From the NCBI GenBank assembly GCA_002693165.1, contig NZOP01000004.1:10347-20647 (forward strand): DNA of 10,301 bases, read 5' to 3'. This DNA is from Nitrososphaerota archaeon (lineage in GTDB: Archaea > Thermoproteota > Nitrososphaeria > Nitrososphaerales > UBA57). Position numbers and translations under genes: made by a program. The notes below the pieces were generated by a model. That model saw only the letters and a list, made by a program, of their open reading frames with translations. It was not told the origin of the DNA and ran no database searches. Below are positions 1-5,258 of the stretch, piece by piece. The first letter of the stretch is position 1. Each line of letters begins with the position of its first letter.

Positions 1-1059
1 GAAATTAATCCAATTGTTTCCAGTATTGATAACAATTCTGATATACCTGCCTCACTTTTAGAAAAGATTTCTGAATTAGGTTTGTTTGGAATGTTAGGTT
101 CAAGCAAGTTCAATGGAGCTGAAACTAGTTTCTCTACATTTATTCATGGAATTCTTGAACTTGCAAAATACTCACCATCTTTGTCTTCTCTCTTAATGTT
201 TCAGAATATACTTTCTGTTCAATCCTTGACACAGTTTGGTAGCAGCGAACAACAAGAACGTTTATTGAATGATCTTAATACTGGTAAAAAACTTGGCACT
301 GCTGTAATTGGTGATGATGGTAGTACCCTCAATATTAAGAACATTAACACTGAGGCTATGGACGAAGGTGATAGCTATTCTATAAGTGGAACCAAAAAAT
401 TTGTTTTTAACGGAGAAATCGCTGATCACTTTCTTGTACTTTGTAATTTTGGTAAAGATTCTGGTTTTTTGTTAGTCGAGAAAGATAATCCTGGTATTTC
501 TATAGGAAAACCGATTAATACAGTTGGTTTACGTGGAACTAAATCTGCTCCTATCTCATTTTATAGCTGTAGTGTACCTAAGACAAACTTAATTGGTTCT
601 TTTGACGCTACATCTAAAATTATTAAATTAATTCAAGAATGTGTTTGGCTTGGTCTTAGTGCTATCAGTGTTGGTATAATGGAATCTAGTCTTAATCAAG
701 CTGTTAAATATTCTAATGAACGCCAACAATTTTCAAAACCAATCAGTAAGTTTGAAGCTATACAAAGTAAACTAGCAGGTATATCTATTGATATTGAAAC
801 CTCTACTGCCATGTTAGAAAAGATCTCTTTAATGAAAGATGATGGTTCTGATGTTTTTCGATTGGCAGCAATTACAAAAATCCTTTCAACTGAAATGTCT
901 CAACGCAGTACTAAAAACGCTCTACTAGTTCATGGAGGTTATGGTTATATCAAAGATTATCCTATTGAAAGGATTGTTCGTGACGCTGAAACAGTAAAAT
1001 CACTTTGCGACCTCAATGACGATTTACGTGTTTTAGTCTCAAAGCCTTTTGTCGATTAG
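1..1059 (+). CDS. Acyl-CoA dehydrogenase-family protein lacking catalytic motifs (5' end outside window)
   Basis: The frame is open from base 1, so the gene starts upstream; 352 codons are visible. It aligns along the acyl-CoA dehydrogenase (ACAD) fold: N-terminal helices, a middle beta domain around nt 300-600 and a C-terminal helical domain. The C-terminal half keeps ERQQFSKPISKFEAIQ (from nt 718) and HGGYGY (nt 931-948), which in known ACADs bind the FAD of the neighbouring subunit. The TEPxxGSD segment that contacts flavin and substrate reads VIGDDGS (nt 304-324). The IYEGT motif with the catalytic Glu is replaced by SLCDLNDDLR (nt 1000-1029). The conserved Arg of the GGRI segment is Trp. 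There is no frameshift or stop, so this looks like a maintained non-catalytic subunit rather than a decaying gene. Its likely partner is the next gene, 55 bp downstream. Family assignment is secure; lack of independent activity is inferred. Confidence 0.85.
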   Translation, partial: EINPIVSSIDNNSDIPASLLEKISELGLFGMLGSSKFNGAETSFSTFIHGILELAKYSPSLSSLLMFQNILSVQSLTQFGSSEQQERLLNDLNTGKKLGTAVIGDDGSTLNIKNINTEAMDEGDSYSISGTKKFVFNGEIADHFLVLCNFGKDSGFLLVEKDNPGISIGKPINTVGLRGTKSAPISFYSCSVPKTNLIGSFDATSKIIKLIQECVWLGLSAISVGIMESSLNQAVKYSNERQQFSKPISKFEAIQSKLAGISIDIETSTAMLEKISLMKDDGSDVFRLAAITKILSTEMSQRSTKNALLVHGGYGYIKDYPIERIVRDAETVKSLCDLNDDLRVLVSKPFVD

Positions 1060-1084
1060 TCTGACTCAAATCTTTGCGATACCC

Positions 1085-1092
1085 TTAAAGTA
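1085..1092 (+). promoter_or_regulatory. Possible TATA box for the second acyl-CoA dehydrogenase gene
   Basis: TTAAAGTA lies 30 to 23 nt before the ATG at 1115, where an archaeal TATA box would sit for a leaderless transcript. It is a weak match and the gene could equally be read from the upstream transcript, since the gap is only 55 bp. Confidence 0.35.
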
Positions 1093-1114
1093 ATTAGATT
1101 TATTTTAGATAACA

Positions 1115-2320
1115 ATGCCATTTGAATTTTCATTTACAGACGAACAGGATAAATTTCGTCGTGATACTCGGGAATTTCTTCATAGTGAGATATTACCTTC
1201 AATCAATACATATGATAAAAACGAAGAATTTCCTTTCGATAATATAAAAAAAATGTCTGATCGTGGGTATTTTGGTTTAACTGTTCCAAAAAATTATGGT
1301 GGATTGGGATTATCAAAGATTGAATATGGTATTTTGTTAGAAGAACTCGGTGCTATTTGTGCATCACACGCAACAATACTTGGCGCGCATTTGGGATTAT
1401 GTGTTACACCTATAATATTATATGGTACTCAAGAACAAAAGAATAGATTTTTACCTTCTCTATCTTCTGGAGAATCACTTGGTGCTTTTGCTTTAACTGA
1501 ACCTAGTGCCGGTAGTGATGCAGCGAATTTACAAACAACAGCAACACCTGAAGGAGAAGATTTTATTTTAAATGGCAGTAAAATTTTTTGTACGAATGGA
1601 GATCACGCAGATTTTGTAATTGTATTTGCTGCTAATGATAAATCTCTTGGACCGATGGGAGGTATTACTGCATTTATTGTTGAAAAAAATACACCTGGTT
1701 TTACTGTTGGTAAAAAGGAAAAAAAGATGGGTTTGAGAGCATCTTCTACTGCAGAATTGATTTTTGAAAATTGTAAAGTACCAAAAGAAAATATTCTTGG
1801 TGATGTAGGAACCGGTTTTATGATCGCATTGTCAACACTTGACGGTGGTCGTATTACTCTTGCAGTTGGTTCTTTAGGAGCTGCGCAGCGTGCTCTTGAC
1901 TTGTGTATTGATTATCTTCGACAAAATCAAAGTGAAGGTGGTAACCTTGCAAATAGACAGTCAATTCAATGGAAATTAGCCGATGTTGTTATGGAAGTTT
2001 ATGCCTCGAAGTATCTTGTTTACAATAATCTGATGGAATTAGAAAAATATTACGAAATAATTGAATCAAAAGAAAAAGTTCCTCGTCAATTACGTGATCG
2101 TGTTTCTCGAGGATCTGCAATTTCAAAAGCATATGTTTCGGAAGTTGCTTCACGTGCAATTACTCGAGTAATAGAAATACAGGGTATTTTAGGAATTCAA
2201 GACGGCACTGAAATCGAAAGAGGTTTTCGTGATTCGTTTATTGCTGAAATATATGAAGGTACTAATGATATACAGAGAATGATTATTGCAAAAGAAATTC
2301 TTGGAATAGGTCTTAATTAA
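1115..2320 (+). CDS. Acyl-CoA dehydrogenase, catalytic-type subunit
   Basis: This 401-residue protein has the normal length for a flavin-dependent acyl-CoA dehydrogenase, which oxidises an acyl-CoA to the trans-2-enoyl-CoA and passes electrons to ETF. It shows ALTEPSAGSD (TEP at residues 128-130), GLRASSTAEL (207-216), GGRI (244-247) and IYEGTNDIQR with the predicted catalytic base Glu381. The C-terminal domain is odd. Where family members have an Arg-x-x-Phe FAD contact (typically RxQFGxPI), this one has QNQSEGGNLA (270-279). Where QIxGGxGY is expected it reads EIQGILGI (354-361). A polar stretch near residues 308-335 looks like an insertion. These losses complement those of the preceding gene. 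The ATG at 1115 is the natural start, giving MPFEFSFTDEQ, a typical ACAD N terminus. Substrate cannot be read from the sequence. Confidence 0.93.
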   Translation: MPFEFSFTDEQDKFRRDTREFLHSEILPSINTYDKNEEFPFDNIKKMSDRGYFGLTVPKNYGGLGLSKIEYGILLEELGAICASHATILGAHLGLCVTPIILYGTQEQKNRFLPSLSSGESLGAFALTEPSAGSDAANLQTTATPEGEDFILNGSKIFCTNGDHADFVIVFAANDKSLGPMGGITAFIVEKNTPGFTVGKKEKKMGLRASSTAELIFENCKVPKENILGDVGTGFMIALSTLDGGRITLAVGSLGAAQRALDLCIDYLRQNQSEGGNLANRQSIQWKLADVVMEVYASKYLVYNNLMELEKYYEIIESKEKVPRQLRDRVSRGSAISKAYVSEVASRAITRVIEIQGILGIQDGTEIERGFRDSFIAEIYEGTNDIQRMIIAKEILGIGLN

Positions 2321-2330
2321 TGTTTAGATT

Positions 2331-2338
2331 TTATATAC
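2331..2338 (+). promoter_or_regulatory. TATA box for the small membrane protein pair
   Basis: TTATATAC, preceded by TT, lies 30 to 23 nt before the ATG at 2361, just after the stop of the acyl-CoA dehydrogenase. No Shine-Dalgarno motif precedes the ATG. This fits a leaderless archaeal transcript starting at or next to base 2361. Confidence 0.6.
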
Positions 2339-2360
2339 TAGTTGTGATTAATTATAAAGA

Positions 2361-2657
2361 ATGATTGCTGAGTACATTGCCATGTTACCTGACGGCTTAA
2401 TTTTTGGATTTGTTGATAATTCTTTACTCTTGATTGGCGCGTATACAGGAGTTAGTATTGAAAAATTTCTTAACAAGCAATCTAGTGGAGTTCTTGGTGG
2501 AGTGTTGGGTGCAACCATTGGTAATGCTATTTCAGATGGCGCTGGCGCACTAATTGATCCAACCATGAATGGTATGTTTGCAGGAATAGTTGTTGGAGCA
2601 CTAATTCCTATTTTATTTATTCCATTAATCGAGAGAATTCGTAATGCAAATACCTGA
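2361..2657 (+). CDS. Small membrane protein, first of a tandem paralogous pair, function unknown
   Basis: The 98-residue product is strongly hydrophobic. It starts with PDGLIFGFVDNSLLLIGAYTG (split here as PDGLIFGFVDN from residue 10), a probable first membrane helix. A Gly/Ala-rich middle follows with GGVLGATIGNAISDGAGAL and then DPTMNGMF. It ends with a second clear membrane helix (about residues 72-92, GIVVGALIPILFIPLIE) and a short charged tail. Glycine spacing suggests tight helix packing. I do not recognise a characterised family. The next gene encodes a paralogue and overlaps it by 14 nt. The start at 2361 fits the TATA box spacing. An internal ATG at 2382 would give MLPDGLIFGF, closer to the paralogue's N terminus, and cannot be excluded. 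Confidence 0.8.
   Translation: MIAEYIAMLPDGLIFGFVDNSLLLIGAYTGVSIEKFLNKQSSGVLGGVLGATIGNAISDGAGALIDPTMNGMFAGIVVGALIPILFIPLIERIRNANT
2388..2421 (+). repeat. Direct repeat copy 1 (start of paralogous membrane gene)
   Basis: This 34-nt segment, encoding PDGLIFGFVDN, recurs at 2653-2686 with a single silent difference (GAC versus GAT). Nucleotide identity falls off soon after, so the near-identity is local. Confidence 0.75.
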
Positions 2658-2964
2658 TGGCTTAATTTTTGGATTTGTTGATAATTTTATTCTACTAATT
2701 GGTGCTTATACCGGTATCAATATAGAATATAGACTTCATAAATTTTCTAATCAATCTAAATCTTTTAGAAATTTTCAATCATTTCTTAAAAGACGTTCTA
2801 AAGGAACATTCGGTGGTCTGATTGGCGCAGGTATTTCACATGCTTTCTCTAACGGTCTTGGTGCATTTCTTGATCCATCAATGACTCATATGGTTTTTGG
2901 AATAGTTATTGGGACATTGATTCCTATACTGTTTATACCACTTGTTGAAATAATAAAAAAATAG
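2644..2964 (+). CDS. Small membrane protein, second of the tandem paralogous pair, function unknown
   Basis: The 106-residue product repeats the plan of its upstream neighbour: PDGLIFGFVDN, LLIGAYTG, a Gly-rich middle, GAFLDPSM and a C-terminal helix with IVIGTLIPILFIPLVE. It differs by a polar, basic insertion of roughly 18 residues after the first helix (about residues 34-52, rich in Ser, Phe, Lys and Arg). The start ATG lies inside the upstream gene, so the genes overlap by 14 nt in different frames and translation is probably coupled; only a weak purine run precedes the ATG. Function is unknown. The pair could form a heteromer in the membrane, which is inference. Confidence 0.8.
   Translation: MQIPDGLIFGFVDNFILLIGAYTGINIEYRLHKFSNQSKSFRNFQSFLKRRSKGTFGGLIGAGISHAFSNGLGAFLDPSMTHMVFGIVIGTLIPILFIPLVEIIKK
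2653..2686 (+). repeat. Direct repeat copy 2 (start of second membrane gene)
   Basis: This is the partner of the segment at 2388-2421, with one mismatch in 34 nt. The stop codon of the upstream gene (2655-2657) lies inside this copy in a different frame, so the repeat sits exactly at the gene junction. Confidence 0.75.
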
Positions 2965-2970
2965 TAAAAC

Positions 2971-2981
2971 ATTATAATATA
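2971..2981 (+). promoter_or_regulatory. TATA box for the TOPRIM gene
   Basis: ATTATAATATA begins 30 nt before the GTG at 3001. No Shine-Dalgarno motif is present, so a leaderless transcript beginning at the GTG is likely. A second TATA-like run (2991-3000) abuts the start codon and is too close to serve this gene. Confidence 0.55.
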
Positions 2982-3000
2982 TTTTATTGTATTATATATA

Positions 3001-3390
3001 GTGAAATTAACTCACGATTATGAATTTATAGAATTCCTTTCAGGTTTTATAAATCAGCTCAATCATGAAAGTCAACAGGGAGCTGTTCTTGTTGTGGAAG
3101 GCAAGAATGATGTTCAAGCCTTAATTTCCCTTGGTTTTACTGGAAACATTATTGAATATTGCAATAACAATAATCTTTCAAAGTTTTCACGTCAATCTCG
3201 TATCTATCATAAATTGATTTTGTTATTTGACTATGATCACGAAGGTAGACGACTTACTAGTAAAATAATTAAAACTTTTGAACGTATTTCCAGTATTGAC
3301 ACTCGATATCGTCGTATTCTCTCGCGTGCTTCACGTGGCTATATAAAGAATATAGAAGAATTGAGTAAATTTCTTCCATTAGTCAAATAA
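3001..3390 (+). CDS. Small TOPRIM-domain protein (UPF0292-like, archaeal)
   Basis: This 129-residue protein is essentially a lone TOPRIM domain, the metal-binding nucleotidyl-transfer/hydrolase fold shared by primases, topoisomerases and RNase M5. Motif 1 is AVLVVEGKNDVQAL, with the conserved Glu at about residue 33. The DxD motif is LLFDYDHEGRRL (about residues 74-85). The C-terminal part, including GYIKNIEELSKFL, resembles the small archaeal TOPRIM proteins grouped as UPF0292. Those are thought to act on nucleic acid, but the substrate is not established to my knowledge. The GTG at 3001 is supported by the TATA spacing. The gene stands alone between a membrane gene pair and TFS, with its own promoter. 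Confidence 0.85.
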   Translation: MKLTHDYEFIEFLSGFINQLNHESQQGAVLVVEGKNDVQALISLGFTGNIIEYCNNNNLSKFSRQSRIYHKLILLFDYDHEGRRLTSKIIKTFERISSIDTRYRRILSRASRGYIKNIEELSKFLPLVK

Positions 3391-3398
3391 AGATAAAA

Positions 3399-3406
3399 TT
3401 TATATA
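3399..3406 (+). promoter_or_regulatory. TATA box for the TFS-like gene
   Basis: TTTATATA lies shortly after the TOPRIM stop codon. Archaeal spacing puts the transcript start near 3429, which leaves a 5' leader of roughly 24 nt before the ATG at 3453. This differs from the leaderless arrangement of the neighbouring promoters. Confidence 0.5.
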
Positions 3407-3452
3407 ATTAATTTGTAAATAATAGTCGTAATATTTTACGGTTGTGTGATAT

Positions 3453-3797
3453 ATGGAATTCTGCCCTAATTGTAATGCAAAAATGAAGCCCCAAAAACCC
3501 AGTGATGAGTCTAAATCAAAATCTAAGATTATTTTAGCATGTTCTAGTGAAATTTGTGGATATTCTGAAACATCTAAGAATGTTAAAGTTACAGAAATCA
3601 GTGACGAATCAAAATCTATAAAAGTTATTAGTAAAAAAACACAAAAATTGCAATCAATGCCCACTACTAATATAAACTGTTATAAATGCAGTAATGATTC
3701 CGCATATTTCTGGGAAAAACAGACAAGTAGTCTGGAAGAAGCTTCTACTCAGTTTTTTAGATGCGTCAAATGTTCTCATACATGGCGAGCGTCATAA
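3453..3797 (+). CDS. tfs: Transcription factor S (TFIIS-like, two zinc ribbons) with altered acidic hairpin
   Basis: The 114-residue product has the archaeal TFS / RPB9-TFIIS layout. An N-terminal zinc ribbon uses Cys4, Cys7, Cys30 and Cys35. A charged linker follows with SDESKS twice (residues 17-22 and 50-55). A C-terminal zinc ribbon uses Cys76, Cys79, Cys104 and Cys107, ending CSHTWR. TFS enters the RNA polymerase secondary channel and stimulates cleavage of backtracked transcripts through an acidic hairpin, normally QTRSADE. Here the hairpin reads QTSSLEEAST (residues 90-99), so the Arg is Ser and the Asp of the Asp-Glu pair is Glu. The fold is clear; whether it stimulates cleavage normally is open. 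It has its own promoter and is followed by a T-rich stretch. Confidence 0.88.
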   Translation: MEFCPNCNAKMKPQKPSDESKSKSKIILACSSEICGYSETSKNVKVTEISDESKSIKVISKKTQKLQSMPTTNINCYKCSNDSAYFWEKQTSSLEEASTQFFRCVKCSHTWRAS

Positions 3798-3839
3798 ACC
3801 TGAAAAAATTATTTTATATTTATTTTACACCAACATTAA

Positions 3840-3849
3840 TTTTTTTCTT
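3840..3849 (+). terminator. Possible T-tract terminator after the TFS-like gene
   Basis: Seven T then CTT occur about 43 nt after the stop codon, in a T-rich stretch with no convincing hairpin. Archaeal RNA polymerase commonly terminates at such tracts. The position, just upstream of the nuoA promoter, fits separation of the two transcripts. Confidence 0.4.
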
Positions 3850-3853
3850 AATC

Positions 3854-3873
3854 TTTAAATAAATTTAAATAAA
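3854..3873 (+). promoter_or_regulatory. nuo operon promoter with two TATA-like boxes in tandem
   Basis: The 10-bp unit TTTAAATAAA occurs twice in direct tandem. The second copy begins exactly 30 nt before the ATG of nuoA, the expected TATA position for a leaderless transcript from 3894. The first copy is one helical turn upstream and would direct a start about 10 nt earlier. Confidence 0.55.
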
Positions 3874-3893
3874 TTTACGAGTTGTATTAAATT

Positions 3894-4256
3894 ATGGTTT
3901 CTCCTGAATTCGGGTTCGTTGTGATAATGGCGCTTGCCGGAATCATTTTTTCTCTTCCTACACTTATAATTCCTGTCTTATTTGCTCCAAAAAAGAGAAA
4001 TCCAATCAAATTACAGACTTTTGAAGCAGGTCAACCGCCTACTGGAGAATCTCGTATTCATTTGATTATGCAGTATTATTCGTACTTGATTATGTTTGTT
4101 ATTTTTGATGTTACAGTTATGTTTTTATTTGCTTGGGGAGTGTCATTTACAAATTTGGGTATTCAGAGTTTAACTAGTTTGTTACCATTTTTGGCTGTAA
4201 TACTAATTCCAATGGTATATGCATTAGATCTTGCAGGGAAGAGAGAAAATTGGTAA
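3894..4256 (+). CDS. nuoA: Complex I subunit A (ND3-like)
   Basis: NuoA is a small membrane-arm subunit at the junction with the quinone module. The 120-residue product has three predicted membrane helices (about residues 8-30, 60-81 and 90-110). The loop after helix 1 carries LQTFEAGQPPTG, where bacterial and mitochondrial proteins have YECG. The Cys that marks the active/deactive switch in mitochondrial ND3 is therefore Ala45. The second helix reads IFDVTVMFLFAW: Asp72 is kept, but the acidic residue two positions on, often Glu in bacteria, is Thr74. It is the first gene of the nuo operon and overlaps nuoB by 7 nt. There is no Shine-Dalgarno site before the ATG, which fits a leaderless start. 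Confidence 0.93.
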   Translation: MVSPEFGFVVIMALAGIIFSLPTLIIPVLFAPKKRNPIKLQTFEAGQPPTGESRIHLIMQYYSYLIMFVIFDVTVMFLFAWGVSFTNLGIQSLTSLLPFLAVILIPMVYALDLAGKRENW

Positions 4257-4762
4257 ACGATCCGACTTTAAATTTGTTAGTAGCAAAAACTAGTGATCTA
4301 TTTGGAAATGCTATTGAAAAAAATGTAAGGGAACCATTGCGTTATTTAATTAATTGGGGAAGATTGTATTCATTATGGCCTGTTCATCTAGAAACTGCAT
4401 GTTGTAGTATTGAATTTGGTGCTGCTTCCGGTCCTAGACATGACTTGGAAAGATTTGGAATGTTGGAAGCTTTTGGTTCATTACGACAATGTGATGTACT
4501 CGTTGTTCAAGGAACTGTTACTCGAAAGATGGCTCCAAGAATGAAATGGGTTTATGAACAAATGCCTGAACCTAAATGGGTTATAGCTATGGGTGCTTGT
4601 GCAATCTCTGGAGGTTTGTATGTTGATTCATATAATGTTCTTCAAGGCGTTGACAAAATTGTTCCTGTTGATGTATACATACCAGGATGTCCTCCTAGAC
4701 CCGAGACTCTTATCCAGGGAATTATTGAACTTCAAAATAAAATAAGGAAATCTAAGGTGTAA
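4250..4762 (+). CDS. nuoB: Complex I subunit B (PSST-like, cluster N2)
   Basis: NuoB holds the terminal 4Fe-4S cluster N2, which hands electrons to quinone at the interface with NuoD and NuoH. The 170-residue protein has the expected cysteines: adjacent Cys51-Cys52 in LETACCSIEFG, Cys117 in MGACAISGG and Cys147 in YIPGCPPRPE. VQGTVTRKMAP is also characteristic. The start is a TTG at 4250 inside the end of nuoA, giving a 7-nt overlap. A purine-rich stretch upstream (4236-4249) may act as a weak ribosome site, and no ATG precedes the conserved region. Length and motifs are normal. Confidence 0.95.
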   Translation: MVNDPTLNLLVAKTSDLFGNAIEKNVREPLRYLINWGRLYSLWPVHLETACCSIEFGAASGPRHDLERFGMLEAFGSLRQCDVLVVQGTVTRKMAPRMKWVYEQMPEPKWVIAMGACAISGGLYVDSYNVLQGVDKIVPVDVYIPGCPPRPETLIQGIIELQNKIRKSKV

Positions 4763-4774
4763 TAAATTCAGCAA

Positions 4775-5254
4775 ATGCCCAAAAAAACTAAAAATGAAAC
4801 TGCATTAATAGAAAGTTTGAAAAAGAAATTTAACACGACAATTAAAGAGGAATATGTTAAACCCAATCGCATTAAATTTTCAACTACTAGTGACAATTTT
4901 AGAAATTTAGCACAGGCTGTAAAAGAATTAGGTTTTGACCAAGTTATTTCTCAAGGTGGAACAGATTATCCTGACAATAATGAATTTCGAGTTGAATATC
5001 ACATAATTTGTGTTTCTATTAAAAAATTCCGTAGTATTATTTTTAGTCTTATGACTACAATTCCTAAGGATAAACCTGAAATTGAAACTTTAATAGATAT
5101 ATGGCCTAGTGCTGAATTCCATGAACAAGAGACATTTGAAAATTTTGGAATTACATTCATTAATCATCCTAGAATGGAAAAATTATTATTACCTGAAGAC
5201 TGGGACGATATACCTCCATTAAGAAAAGACTTCCATTTACCGGGAAGAGGTTGA
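4775..5254 (+). CDS. nuoC: Complex I subunit C (30-kDa-like)
   Basis: NuoC is a soluble subunit that packs against NuoD in the connecting arm and carries no cofactor. The 159-residue product ends with the family signature: HEQETFENFGITFINHPRM, then LLLPEDWDD and PLRKDF. The N-terminal 15 residues are basic and poorly conserved. It is separate from nuoD, unlike the fused nuoCD of some bacteria such as E. coli. It starts 12 nt after nuoB; the nearest ribosome-site-like sequence (AAGGTG at 4754-4759) is rather far upstream. Confidence 0.93.
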   Translation: MPKKTKNETALIESLKKKFNTTIKEEYVKPNRIKFSTTSDNFRNLAQAVKELGFDQVISQGGTDYPDNNEFRVEYHIICVSIKKFRSIIFSLMTTIPKDKPEIETLIDIWPSAEFHEQETFENFGITFINHPRMEKLLLPEDWDDIPPLRKDFHLPGRG

Positions 5255-5258
5255 CAAA

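Noticed and set aside
1..1059. First acyl-CoA dehydrogenase gene as a pseudogene
   Set aside because: No internal stop or frameshift exists and losses are confined to catalytic motifs that the neighbouring gene supplies.
2348..2566. Open frame on the minus strand opposite the first membrane protein
   Set aside because: It is the antisense of a clearly conserved paralogous gene and has no recognisable protein pattern or promoter.
3383..3664. Open frame on the minus strand opposite the TFS-like gene
   Set aside because: The plus-strand frame encodes zinc ribbons with all Cys in place; the antisense frame has no family features.
3798..3893. RNA gene or hairpin element in the largest gap
   Set aside because: The gap is only 96 bp, very AT-rich, and is explained by a T-tract and a promoter; no tRNA-like or stable stem structure is visible.
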